Assembly (NCBI RefSeq): GCF_001661595.2
Contig: NZ_LYPF02000007.1
Span: 186,001-250,000 of the forward strand
Length of the DNA stretch: 64,000 nt
Direction of reading: 5' to 3'
From: Crocinitomix algicola
GTDB taxonomy: Bacteria > Bacteroidota > Bacteroidia > Flavobacteriales_D > Crocinitomicaceae
Shown here: in pieces, positions 1-7,742 of the stretch
How positions within the stretch are numbered: position 1 is the stretch's first letter
Layout: the number at the start of each line of letters is the position of its first letter
The notes under the pieces: model-generated
The model's database searches: none
What the model saw: only the letters and a program-made list of their open reading frames with translations
What the model was told of the DNA's origin: nothing
Made by a program: the position numbers and the translations under genes

Positions 1-396
1 AAAATAATAAATCATTTTTCCATCTCTAATATTTTCTGAATAGTTTGCAGTTAACGAAAGAAATTTTTTTCTTGTTTCATTCTCAATTAAATAAAGATTC
101 CATTTACCGGTTCTTTTTCCAGCTTTATAGTTCCCTTCTCCGTAAGTTAAAAGGTTTTCAACATAATAATTAACTATACCTTCTTCCTCTTTATAATAAT
201 AGAATCGATCAAACAAAAATTCTTTCCAATGCCCTTCTTTCAGACCATTTTTGGTTTCCCCTTTTCCTCTTGGGTCAAAATATTTTGATGCTTCTTCATT
301 TTTAACATAAATACCCATTATACTGTCGTTTATATAAGTTTGACAAAAAATGGTATTTAGATAAAGAACGGAAATTACCAAGAGTAATACTTTCAT
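1..396 (-). CDS. Exported YwqK/MORN-like repeat protein, cut by window edge
   Basis: The frame is open from an ATG at 396 to base 1 without a stop, giving the first 132 residues of a longer protein. Residues 1-19 (MKVLLLVISVLYLNTIFCQ) look like a signal peptide, so the product is probably periplasmic or outer-membrane. The rest is rich in Gly, Lys and aromatic residues, with motifs such as GNYKAGKRTGKW and DGKMIYYF that are typical of the MORN-like repeats of the YwqK family. Such proteins are common in Bacteroidota and mostly have no known function, so the family label says little about its role. The 3' part lies outside the window. It is transcribed in the same direction as the three genes to its right and is separated from the hydrolase gene by a structured repeat. 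Confidence 0.7.
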   Translation of the reverse strand, partial: MKVLLLVISVLYLNTIFCQTYINDSIMGIYVKNEEASKYFDPRGKGETKNGLKEGHWKEFLFDRFYYYKEEEGIVNYYVENLLTYGEGNYKAGKRTGKWNLYLIENETRKKFLSLTANYSENIRDGKMIYYF

Positions 397-433
397 ATTA
401 TTTGATTCTAATCGATATTGTAGCTAACGGTTG

Positions 434-481
434 AATAAAATTAGGCATTTATGCCGAACCGCGCTAGCGGTGAATTTTATT
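434..481. repeat. Three-stem (cloverleaf-like) inverted repeat
   Basis: An outer stem AATAAAATT (434-442) / AATTTTATT (473-481) encloses two perfect hairpins: GGCAT (444-448) / ATGCC (451-455) and ACCGC (458-462) / GCGGT (467-471). The element therefore folds as a three-way junction. It lies between the hydrolase and the truncated gene and overlaps the last codons of the hydrolase gene (477 onward). It could be a terminator-like processing structure or a dispersed extragenic repeat. The fold is read directly from the sequence; its role is unknown. Confidence 0.6.
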
Positions 482-1127
482 TTTGTGTTGTAGCCTGTTT
501 TATTTTTTCATTTATAATTTCGCTAATTTCATCTGCTCTATCTACAATCATAAAATGTTCGCCACCTTCAACTATGATTGTGTTTTTGCCTTTAGGAGCG
601 AGCAACTTATCCTTTGAACCGCCTATTTTAATCAAATTTGGTAATCTTATTTGATTTTGCCAATTGATTAGCTCTCTTGTTGCCCATTTCGCAAAATTCA
701 AATCCGTATCATCTAAAATGGAATTCAACAACTCCTTTTTATCTGTTCCAAATAGAAAATGAGCTATTGCTTTAGGAGGATTAAACAATCTTTCAGGTAT
801 CAACTCAATTAGTTTCGATTTCCCAGCAATTTTGATTACTCCACTTAAATCATCTCTTGTTTCTGCCGAAGAGATAAGAACTGACACCTCTGGGCTTAAT
901 AATTTACTAATTTCAACTGTTATTAGTCCTCCAAAACTGACTCCCAAAATTCCGAAGTTTTCATCTTGGTCTATTTCATATTCGTTAATTAAACGATTTG
1001 CATATTCAACTATGGATTCTTTACTTTTAGGTGCAATCCAAATTATGGGAACTAATTCATGTTCAAGAGACAAATACTTAAACACCCTTTCGTCTGCTCC
1101 TAGTCCGCTAATTGCATATATTTTCAT
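477..1127 (-). CDS. Small alpha/beta-hydrolase
   Basis: This 216-residue protein has a compact alpha/beta-hydrolase layout. The start MKIYAISGLGADERVF has the HG-type oxyanion region reduced to SGLG. The nucleophile elbow is GVSFGG near residue 65, an acid is likely in IGGSKDKLL, and the catalytic His is in EGGEHFMIVDRADEI near the C-terminus. No signal peptide is visible, so it is probably cytoplasmic. The substrate cannot be told from the sequence. Its ATG overlaps the stop of the upstream 96-residue gene by 4 bases (ATGA), which suggests translational coupling and a shared transcript. Confidence 0.8.
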   Translation of the reverse strand: MKIYAISGLGADERVFKYLSLEHELVPIIWIAPKSKESIVEYANRLINEYEIDQDENFGILGVSFGGLITVEISKLLSPEVSVLISSAETRDDLSGVIKIAGKSKLIELIPERLFNPPKAIAHFLFGTDKKELLNSILDDTDLNFAKWATRELINWQNQIRLPNLIKIGGSKDKLLAPKGKNTIIVEGGEHFMIVDRADEISEIINEKIKQATTQK

Positions 1128-1414
1128 TTTGTATACATATTGACACGTTCTATAAGTGTTTTTAATACTAAATTATTAGATGCACTTTTGTCAACAAATA
1201 ACTCTACATCACCAATCATTTCATTTAAATGTAAATTAATTTCAGCCCCTTCAAAATCAAAAACCCAATAATATGATTCTAAATCATTCAGTTTTTGCCT
1301 GAATTTAATTTTAAGTTGTGTTTCAATAATTTGAGCTACTTTCTTAAACTCCTTTGAATATCCACTCGGTGAAATTACAAAATTATAGATTCTTTCTTTC
1401 TCTTCAATCTTCAT
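1124..1414 (-). CDS. Hypothetical protein, 96 aa
   Basis: I do not recognise this family. The protein is short, soluble and without signal peptide or membrane segment. It has an aromatic patch (YYWVFDF) in the middle and an alternating acidic/hydrophobic segment (INLHLNEMIGDVELFVDK) that looks like two beta strands. It is translationally coupled to the downstream hydrolase (4-base overlap), so the two may act together. A small protein coupled to an enzyme in an accessory region could be a partner or immunity-like factor, but nothing in the sequence proves this. Confidence 0.6.
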   Translation of the reverse strand: MKIEEKERIYNFVISPSGYSKEFKKVAQIIETQLKIKFRQKLNDLESYYWVFDFEGAEINLHLNEMIGDVELFVDKSASNNLVLKTLIERVNMYTK

Positions 1415-1443
1415 TTCTATGGGCTACAACTTTTGTCTAAAAA

Positions 1444-1459
1444 TAATAAACTTTATTTC
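1444..1459. repeat. 16-bp direct repeat, copy 1
   Basis: TAATAAACTTTATTTC here is repeated exactly at 2390-2405, and the similarity extends imperfectly into the following A/T-rich bases (ttttaaagagat here, tttaaaaagat in copy 2). The two copies bracket the GNAT gene and the MITE-like element. The rest of the 1415-1681 gap holds only a small palindrome, AACAGG (1643-1648) / CCTGTT (1655-1660), and no gene that I can see. Confidence 0.5.
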
Positions 1460-1681
1460 CTTTTAAAGAGATAAAGTTCAGAAATAACCACAAACTCCCA
1501 TTTATTTATAGTCAGGCATTCAGGACAAAGGATGTCGAGTTATTTATGAATGAGTAATATCAAAAAGAAAGCGTTAATGGTCGTTTGCAATAAACTTTTA
1601 AAGCAAGTTATTGTTATACTTGGTAAATATGATCACACCTCTAACAGGATGCAACCTGTTTCAAAAGAAATTTAAAAAAAA

Positions 1682-2236
1682 TTAATTGTTTTTTAGCACA
1701 GTTCTTTGTGAGGTGATATTTTCTTTAAGTAGAGCATATACTTTTGCCAATTGATTATCTTCAATAATCTCTTTTTCGTATTTGAAATTGAGCTTTTCAA
1801 GAACGTTAATTGAACCTTTATTGTCTGGGAGAACCATTGCAATTATTTTTTCTAATCCAAGTTTGTTAAATCCAAGATTCACGCATGCCTTTCCAGATTC
1901 GGTAGCAATTCCTTTTCCCCAATATTCTTTCATAAACCTATATCCGAGATCCACTTCGTCCATATCATCAAGATATTTTAGTCCCGTAAATCCAATAAAT
2001 TTATTTTCTCCTTTTAATTCAACAGCAAGCCGTCCAAATCCGTATTTTTCGTAATCTCCAAATACATTTTCGACAATCCTTCGTTCAATTTCTTTTTTAG
2101 ATACAATTCCACCGTCTCCCGTGTATTTACTAACTTCTGCATCTAAATTCATGATATAGGATGACGCTATGTCTTCCATTTTAAATGGACGGATTAATAA
2201 CCTTTCAGTTTCAATAAATAAATTCGGATTTGTCAT
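1682..2236 (-). CDS. GNAT N-acetyltransferase, RimJ/RimL type
   Basis: This 184-residue protein starts ETERLLIRPFKMEDIASSY, the classic start of the Acetyltransf_3 (RimJ/RimL/SpeG-like) group. It has the acetyl-CoA binding motif A in DLGYRFMKEYWGKGIATESG (residues about 96-115) and the C-terminal NKGSINVLEKLNFKYE segment of motif B. It should transfer acetyl from acetyl-CoA to an amine: a ribosomal protein N-terminus, an antibiotic or a small metabolite. The substrate is not evident. It sits in the accessory stretch with a MITE-like element 30 bases upstream of its start codon, which may influence its expression. Confidence 0.85.
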   Translation of the reverse strand: MTNPNLFIETERLLIRPFKMEDIASSYIMNLDAEVSKYTGDGGIVSKKEIERRIVENVFGDYEKYGFGRLAVELKGENKFIGFTGLKYLDDMDEVDLGYRFMKEYWGKGIATESGKACVNLGFNKLGLEKIIAMVLPDNKGSINVLEKLNFKYEKEIIEDNQLAKVYALLKENITSQRTVLKNN

Positions 2237-2265
2237 TAGTATGTGTTTTTAATTACACGCAACGC

Positions 2266-2374
2266 CAGGCTGTCTAATAAGTAAAATTAAGTCCTTGAGA
2301 ATTGGCTATTTCAAAATTTTCCAAGGTACCTGTCCAACTATCAAATGGTCAAAATTAGGTTATTAGACAGCCTG
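2266..2374. mobile_element. MITE-like element, 109 bp, with 4-bp target duplication
   Basis: Perfect 15-bp terminal inverted repeats CAGGCTGTCTAATAA (2266-2280) and TTATTAGACAGCCTG (2360-2374) bound a 109-bp segment without coding capacity. The same 4 bases ACGC occur directly outside both ends (2262-2265 and 2375-2378), as expected for a target-site duplication. An imperfect inner palindrome (CCTTGAGAATT ... AATTTTCCAAGG) is also present. This is the structure of a miniature inverted-repeat transposable element moved by a transposase encoded elsewhere. The parent IS family cannot be named from this window. Confidence 0.75.
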
Positions 2375-2389
2375 ACGCTCCACTAAAAC

Positions 2390-2405
2390 TAATAAACTTT
2401 ATTTC
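2390..2405. repeat. 16-bp direct repeat, copy 2
   Basis: TAATAAACTTTATTTC matches 1444-1459 exactly. It lies just to the right of the MITE-like element and upstream of the WG-repeat gene. Confidence 0.5.
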
Positions 2406-2486
2406 TTTAAAAAGATTTAAAAACACAATCTAATAATTCAACCGTTGAATTTCCCTCAATTAGTATGGCCTTTCCCTCATTTTAGG

Positions 2487-2517
2487 TTGCTCACTTTAGG
2501 TTGTTCTCATAATTTTG
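2487..2517 (+). promoter_or_regulatory. Bacteroidota-type promoter placing transcription start at the ATG
   Basis: TTG at 2487-2489 and TAATTTTG at 2510-2517 are 20 bases apart and match the Bacteroidota sigma consensus TTG...TAnnTTTG. Only 4 bases separate the -7 box from the ATG at 2522, so transcription should start at or next to the A of the start codon. That would make the mRNA leaderless. Confidence 0.55.
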
Positions 2518-2521
2518 GAAA

Positions 2522-4594
2522 ATGTTCAAGTCTCCGTGTTTTATCTTTGCATCGTTGTTTATTTTGTTGGGTGAGGTTTCTTTTGCGCAATTTTGGAAAA
2601 AGCCGAATGAAGATGCCTTTAAGGCTCCAATAGTCCATGTTTATCCTTATAAAAATGGAGTGCAATTAATTGAAATTGATTATATCCAAACCTGGGATTC
2701 TTACACTTCTTATTTAGATGCTTTGCATCCAAGAGGATCGAGCTATAAAGTTGATATCGCTGCACCGCGTATGAATGCCTATGTTTTTAGAAATGAACAA
2801 AAACAAGTTTTTAAAGCCTATAACACTCATGAAAACTTAGATTCGCTGACTAAGCGATTTTACGATTTTAGTGTTGATTCTGTGTCCAACAATCAACAAG
2901 TGTTCGCTTCTTTTCCTGGTTTTTATAGGGGGGCATCTTTTAATAAAAAAGAGCAGACTCAGTCTCATTTTTTAATCTATAACATTAATGAAGTTTTTGA
3001 TTTAGAACCTTATACTTCTGTCGAGGTTGCGTCCAATAAAGTTGGAATAATTGATGATTTGGGCAATGAACTAGTTCCACCAACTTATGCGTTTATTGAA
3101 TTGTTTGAGCATGGTTTTTTGGCGAGAAATGAATCCAGTTTTGGGTTACTGAATTTTCAGTTGGATACTTTGTTGCCTTTTGGTTTTACACATTATCGAT
3201 TTCTCCCTGAAAAAGAGGAGGTTTTATTGTTCGAGAATGACAGGGTAACAAATGTTTATCGCCGGTCCACCAATGCGGTTTTTGAGGTTGAGTTCTCGGA
3301 TATTTTACCGCTTAGTGAAGGGCATCATTCCAACCGAACAGCAAATAAGTTAAGGTTGGCTCATCTGAATTATGCGTATCAAATAATTGACACAACTTAT
3401 GCGCCAATCAATGAAGAAGTATATGAATTCGTAGAGGGACATCCGCAATTCAATTTAATTCGCGTAGTTAAAAATAAGCTATGGGGTTTAATTAATAAGA
3501 AAGGAGAAGAGGTTATTCCATGTAGTTATGATGATGTTTGGATAGTTAATCAAGATTCAAGCATCGTAAAATTGGAAGAGAAATATCACTGGTTGAATCA
3601 TGAAGGAGAAGTTTTGGGACTTTGTGATCAACTGCCATTTCAAATCAAACAACGCCTCCATTATAATGTATTTCAACGGGGAGCATATTTCGGTATAAAT
3701 AATGGACCGTTAATTTATACGCATGTAAGAAAGATCAATGATTCCTTATACATCGTTCAGAGAAATAATGAAAAATTTGGCATTGTGAATGAAAAAGGAC
3801 AATTGCTAAGTGATTCTTATTACAATTCAATACATCCAATTAATGAGAACAGGAGTTTTGTCACCATGAATCGCACGTATATTCAAAAAGATGGATATTT
3901 CTATTCACAATCTTACTTCTATCAAGAGCGCCATGGAGCAATTTTAAATGATTTTGCACAAACCATTCCTTGTGTTTATCAGCAAATTGATGCTGTTCCT
4001 CACAACGGACTGATATTATTTAAAATCAACGATCGTTACGGGTATATGGATACCACAGGAAGAACCGTTATTCCCAACCAATTTAAAAAAGCATTTTCAT
4101 TTAATAACGGACTAGCTTTAGTAGGAAACGACAGCCTTTATGGTTTAATTGGTACTGACGGCCAGGTCGTCATTGATATTGGATATCAGTCTTTAGGTTA
4201 TTTAAAATACGGTATGATTATGGCGAAAAAAGAAGGTAAGTTTGGGGTGATCGATTGTGATGAGGACATTTTAGTACCGTTTAAATATGAAGGTCTAATG
4301 GTGCTTTCTGAAGACTATTTGAAAGTGCAACAAGACGGTAAGTGGGGGATGATTAATTCAAAATCAAAGGTTAAGATTCCTTTTGATTATGAATGGATTT
4401 CGGAGATAATTTGGGACAAATATGTACAAGTCAAACAAAATGGAAAGATTGGTGTTCAAACCCTCGCTGGTAAGGAGGTTTTTCCCTGTAAATTTGATCG
4501 AATAGTTTCTTGGAGTGCTAACCCAAATATGAATAACTATCAGATAAGGGTGGTCGATAATAAAGGAACTTATTGGTTGGATTTCCCAAGGTAG
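2522..4594 (+). CDS. Exported WG-repeat protein
   Basis: The protein has 690 residues. A signal peptide (residues 1-23, ending VSFAQ) is followed by an N-terminal region of unknown fold. From about residue 165 there are at least eight WG (KWG) repeats, for example WGLINKKGEEVIPCSYDDV, YGYMDTTGRTVIPNQF, FGVIDCDEDILVPFKYEGL and WGMINSKSKVKIPFDYE. WG repeats form beta-rich scaffolds presumed to mediate protein contacts; no catalytic residues are visible. The protein ends directly after the last repeat (WLDFPR) without a T9SS sorting domain, so it is likely periplasmic or held at the outer membrane by other means. It is monocistronic. Confidence 0.85.
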   Translation: MFKSPCFIFASLFILLGEVSFAQFWKKPNEDAFKAPIVHVYPYKNGVQLIEIDYIQTWDSYTSYLDALHPRGSSYKVDIAAPRMNAYVFRNEQKQVFKAYNTHENLDSLTKRFYDFSVDSVSNNQQVFASFPGFYRGASFNKKEQTQSHFLIYNINEVFDLEPYTSVEVASNKVGIIDDLGNELVPPTYAFIELFEHGFLARNESSFGLLNFQLDTLLPFGFTHYRFLPEKEEVLLFENDRVTNVYRRSTNAVFEVEFSDILPLSEGHHSNRTANKLRLAHLNYAYQIIDTTYAPINEEVYEFVEGHPQFNLIRVVKNKLWGLINKKGEEVIPCSYDDVWIVNQDSSIVKLEEKYHWLNHEGEVLGLCDQLPFQIKQRLHYNVFQRGAYFGINNGPLIYTHVRKINDSLYIVQRNNEKFGIVNEKGQLLSDSYYNSIHPINENRSFVTMNRTYIQKDGYFYSQSYFYQERHGAILNDFAQTIPCVYQQIDAVPHNGLILFKINDRYGYMDTTGRTVIPNQFKKAFSFNNGLALVGNDSLYGLIGTDGQVVIDIGYQSLGYLKYGMIMAKKEGKFGVIDCDEDILVPFKYEGLMVLSEDYLKVQQDGKWGMINSKSKVKIPFDYEWISEIIWDKYVQVKQNGKIGVQTLAGKEVFPCKFDRIVSWSANPNMNNYQIRVVDNKGTYWLDFPR

Positions 4595-4767
4595 CTCATG
4601 ATAGGCGCGAAATAAAAACACCGACACTTGATCCCGCCTTGGAAATGACTATGGATACTGGCTTGATGTTGGATGATGCAGATATTCAGGACCTTGTAAA
4701 CTTTCTAAAAACATTGACTGATGAACGATACTTGAATAATGTTGAATATCAGCAATTGAACTATTAA
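4595..4767 (+). pseudogene. Remnant of a cytochrome c peroxidase C-terminus
   Basis: Straight after the WG-repeat gene, in a different frame, 57 codons read HDRREIKTPTLDPALEM... and end ...IQDLVNFLKTLTDERYLNN. The pattern TPTLDP, then GLxLxDxDxxDLVxFLKTLTDxxFL, is the usual C-terminal end of di-haem cytochrome c peroxidase/MauG proteins. There is no start codon, no CxxCH haem motif and no upstream part of the enzyme. The open frame simply runs back into the WG gene. It is therefore a decayed 3' fragment left by a deletion or insertion event. The family assignment comes from recognising the C-terminal motif only. Confidence 0.65.
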
Positions 4768-4840
4768 GCCCCATAACTTGTCACGAACAAGAAATAAAAC
4801 CTTATTTTAGGCGTTAATCAAACGATTCAAAACGAGATTA

Positions 4841-5752
4841 ATGGATTTATTTTCATGTGTAAACCTAATTAAAGCATACGGAAACGGTGGATTTAGACTA
4901 GGAGAGGTATCAATCAACCTAGCGGCCGGAAAAATTACGGGTGTAGTAGGAGAAAATGGGAACGGTAAAACGACACTGCTTCGAATCATTGCAGGCGAAT
5001 TATCACACGATCGAGGGGACCTTTTTTATTTTAATGGAAAACCTGCAGATACACTATCTTGGGAACAGATACGCTCTCGTATTGCCTATATTCCTCAACG
5101 AATTCCAAAATGGCATGGGTTTCTTCGAGATAACCTTGTTTTTCAAGCTAGTATTCGTGGAATTCACGGAGAAGATGCCGACCGATTAATTGATGATTTA
5201 CTTCAAAAACTGGGTCTAGAAGAATACGCGGATTTAAAATGGAAAGAAATTTCAACCGGTTACCGTCTACGTTTTCAATTGGCGCGAATGTTAATTGGTA
5301 GTCCTGAATTATTAGTGTTGGATGAACCAATCGCCAATTTAGATATCAATGCACAAAATAAATTTTTATCGGATTTAAGGGAAATTGTTTCCGAACCTAA
5401 TCGAAAAGTAAGTGTAATCCTTAGCTCGCAACAGCTCCATGAAATTGAAAATGTCTCCGATTCAGTTGTCTTTCTGAAAAAGGGAGCCATGGTTTACGCC
5501 GGAGAAGTCGATAAAATTGGAGAGACAAGAACTTTTAATGAATTCGAAATTCAAGTTAATTTATCGCAAGGAGTATTAGAGGAGTTGATTGGAGAAAAGG
5601 GTGTTTTAAAACAAGTGGGAAAGACAGCCCATGTCAAAGTACCGCTCTCCGTTTCTGCACAAGAGTTCTTAATGCAAGTACTCCAAAAGAACGGTAAAAT
5701 AGCATACTTCAGAGATATTAGTTCGTCTACTCGTAGATTATTTAATGATTAA
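4841..5752 (+). CDS. ABC transporter ATP-binding protein
   Basis: This is a 303-residue ATPase subunit. Walker A is GENGNGKTT (residues 37-45), the Q-loop lies in IAYIPQR, the signature is the unusual STGYR in place of LSGGQ, Walker B is LLVLDEP, and the H-region is reduced to LSSQQLHEIE, without the usual switch His. After about residue 220 there is an additional C-terminal domain of about 80 residues, as in drug-, lipid- or gliding-type exporters. The permease gene follows 10 bases downstream, so the pair probably forms one inner-membrane exporter. The substrate is unknown. Confidence 0.85.
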   Translation: MDLFSCVNLIKAYGNGGFRLGEVSINLAAGKITGVVGENGNGKTTLLRIIAGELSHDRGDLFYFNGKPADTLSWEQIRSRIAYIPQRIPKWHGFLRDNLVFQASIRGIHGEDADRLIDDLLQKLGLEEYADLKWKEISTGYRLRFQLARMLIGSPELLVLDEPIANLDINAQNKFLSDLREIVSEPNRKVSVILSSQQLHEIENVSDSVVFLKKGAMVYAGEVDKIGETRTFNEFEIQVNLSQGVLEELIGEKGVLKQVGKTAHVKVPLSVSAQEFLMQVLQKNGKIAYFRDISSSTRRLFND

Positions 5753-5762
5753 AACCTGACAC

Positions 5763-7055
5763 GTGAATCTTTTAAAAAAAATTGATAATTACTTATTGCA
5801 TTACTTTCCTTCAATTTGGGTGACACGGGTGCATTATTTTTTTCCGTTAGGATTAGTTTTTATTGCTTTGGTCCTTCTTTTAAACCTAGCAGTAGGATGG
5901 AATCCGGCTACAGATGAAGTGCCGTCTTCAGAATTATTAATCGTTAGTTTAATTATACCTGTACTCATTTATTTGGTCTATTGGTTTGTTTTTCAGGCAC
6001 GATATAATGTTGCAAAAGCTGGAGGAAAAATGAACCTTGGGTTGGAATACTTGAACTATTTTTTATACGCTTTAGTTTTTTTTACTGCCCTTGCAGTGGT
6101 ATTGATTGTTCCTTATTCGAATGATTTAAAAGTGAAATTTTCAACAAGTGCAGAAGAAGTTTTAGTTGATATCCAAAACTTGAATAAAGGTGAGGCTCTG
6201 ATCGGAGGAACATATTTGGAGGTATTACCGAATGGAGATTTTAAATATGATGAAGTTGATTTTATTGATAATTGGGGTGCTAGTGCAGGCTATTATGGTG
6301 GAGGAACAGAACAAATTATTGGACGAGCTGAAGCAAAAAGAAGAATTGAGAATTATATCAAGTCTTACAACAAATATACAGATCATAAAATTTCCATATC
6401 AAGTAATGAAGTCATTCAGAATAAGTTAAATAATTTAGATGGGATTGGGTCTGATTATTATAATGAAGATTGGGGCATCAAAAAGAAGGTGCGTTTATTG
6501 AGGGACTTGCATTTTAATGGGAGAAGTAATATATGGAGTGATTTTGACTTTTGGATGATTTGGATCGTTGTTATCGGATGGTTGTCTTTAGTCGTTTGGA
6601 TTTTTAAGCAAATGAAAACCCGGCAATTTGTCTTTGGTTTAATTAGTGTTTGTTTGACACCACTTGTGGCAGGAATTGTTACTTTTTTGATCTTTTCAAT
6701 ACTTCGTCGATCAAATGATAGTGCAGCTCAACTTGGGTTAATTATAGTTTTTTTAGCTTACCTCCTAGTTGCAGCCATTGTACTGCGAGGATTTTCCGAA
6801 CGCAAATTAAATTTATCAGCCTATGTTATGACGATGTATCTTAATTTTTGGTTACCCATTTTACCACTGTTCATTTATGCTTTCATTTGGTCGAACAGAA
6901 ATTATACTTGGTGGTATAAATATCAAGAAAGGCGTATTTTAGGTCTGAAAGAAGAAGAATTTGTCTATTGGACCTGTGTTGTACTCGGTGTGTTGAGTGT
7001 TGCAGTATTCAAACCAATTTATGCAAAATTTAGAAGTTTGCCCGCGCAGAAATAA
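5763..7055 (+). CDS. ABC transporter permease, inner membrane
   Basis: This 430-residue protein starts with GTG, 10 bases after the ATPase gene. It has three N-terminal hydrophobic segments (about residues 25-45, 58-78 and 98-120) and an extracytoplasmic domain of about 130 residues containing a Gly/Tyr-rich patch (SAGYYGGGTEQ). Four or more further membrane segments follow (about 260-415). This fits the two-gene exporter permeases found beside single ATPases in Bacteroidota. No close named family is recognised; the assignment rests on topology and the neighbour. Confidence 0.7.
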   Translation: MNLLKKIDNYLLHYFPSIWVTRVHYFFPLGLVFIALVLLLNLAVGWNPATDEVPSSELLIVSLIIPVLIYLVYWFVFQARYNVAKAGGKMNLGLEYLNYFLYALVFFTALAVVLIVPYSNDLKVKFSTSAEEVLVDIQNLNKGEALIGGTYLEVLPNGDFKYDEVDFIDNWGASAGYYGGGTEQIIGRAEAKRRIENYIKSYNKYTDHKISISSNEVIQNKLNNLDGIGSDYYNEDWGIKKKVRLLRDLHFNGRSNIWSDFDFWMIWIVVIGWLSLVVWIFKQMKTRQFVFGLISVCLTPLVAGIVTFLIFSILRRSNDSAAQLGLIIVFLAYLLVAAIVLRGFSERKLNLSAYVMTMYLNFWLPILPLFIYAFIWSNRNYTWWYKYQERRILGLKEEEFVYWTCVVLGVLSVAVFKPIYAKFRSLPAQK

Positions 7056-7652
7056 TCACGGCTCTATGAGTTCATGGCGCATCATAATATGAGTGATTAT
7101 TGGGGGGAATAAGAGAGCAATTTTAAATGCAACAGGCGTATTGCTTGGAAAATTTCCGTAAGCATCCCAGCGATCATAATCTTCTGAAAAACTTGTTCTA
7201 ATATCTAAATGTCCATCATCAAAGTTGGCATCCCAGTCATCCCAGTTTTCACTGTAAGAAGTGCGTACTGTTGCATTCCAGTCACTGTTTAAGTCATCGA
7301 TTCTCCAGTTCTCCCAATCTTCATTAAAAGAGGTTCTAATTCTCAGTGAAAACTCATCGTTTTTTAAAGTCCAATGGTCCCAGTCTTCTGAAAAGTTGGT
7401 CTCAATTCTCGCTTCAAATTCGTCTCCGCTTACTTCCCAACTATCCCAATCATTTGTAAATCGTGTTTCAAGCTCATACGACAAATCGTCTATCTCAAAT
7501 TCCCAATCATCCCAGTCTTCTGTAAAAGTGGTACTAAGTTTAATGTCTTCTGTAGTAATATCGGTATTAGGCTGAACGGGTTCAAGTTCACAATTCCACA
7601 ATAATAAGGGTATAAATAGCAAGGTCATCAGGTATGATTTAAAAACTTTCAC
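7056..7652 (-). CDS. Putative lipoprotein built of 22-residue EDWDxW repeats
   Basis: The product has 198 residues from a GTG at 7652. An ATG further upstream at 7685 is also possible, but it lies inside the terminator hairpin of the neighbouring gene, so GTG is preferred. A hydrophobic leader ends LLLWNC, an imperfect lipobox. From about residue 41 to 169 the protein consists of six tandem repeats of about 22 residues. Each starts T-x-F/Y-x-E/N-D/N-W/Y-D/E-x-W, as in TSFNEDWENW and TRFTNDWDSW, followed by an alternating beta-like segment such as FEARIE. The repeats are acidic and Trp-rich. No known family is recognised. It is convergent with the ABC permease gene, abutting its stop. Confidence 0.7.
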   Translation of the reverse strand: MKVFKSYLMTLLFIPLLLWNCELEPVQPNTDITTEDIKLSTTFTEDWDDWEFEIDDLSYELETRFTNDWDSWEVSGDEFEARIETNFSEDWDHWTLKNDEFSLRIRTSFNEDWENWRIDDLNSDWNATVRTSYSENWDDWDANFDDGHLDIRTSFSEDYDRWDAYGNFPSNTPVAFKIALLFPPIITHIMMRHELIEP

Positions 7653-7684
7653 AATCCTAATTGAACAAAAATAATGCCTAAACA

Positions 7685-7717
7685 AAAACTCACCGGTCTT
7701 TTATAACAGTGAGTTTT
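7685..7717 (-). terminator. Rho-independent terminator after the VWA gene
   Basis: A perfect 9-bp stem, AAAACTCAC (7685-7693) / GTGAGTTTT (7709-7717), is followed on the minus strand by TTTTTG. It sits 25 bases beyond the stop of the VWA gene. Confidence 0.75.
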
Positions 7718-7742
7718 ATTTTGCATAAGAAATGCTTCGGGC

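Noticed and set aside
421-500. Integron attC site
   Set aside because: The ends do not meet the RYYYAAC/GTTRRRY core pattern and no integrase gene is in the window; kept only as a possible cassette-like context.
4364-4627. 87-residue ORF on the minus strand
   Set aside because: It lies opposite the WG-repeat gene 3' end and the peroxidase remnant, has no recognisable domain and no start signal.
7261-7575. 104-residue ORF rich in Ser/Gln on the plus strand
   Set aside because: It is the antisense reading of the 22-residue repeats of the lipoprotein gene; the periodicity comes from those repeats.
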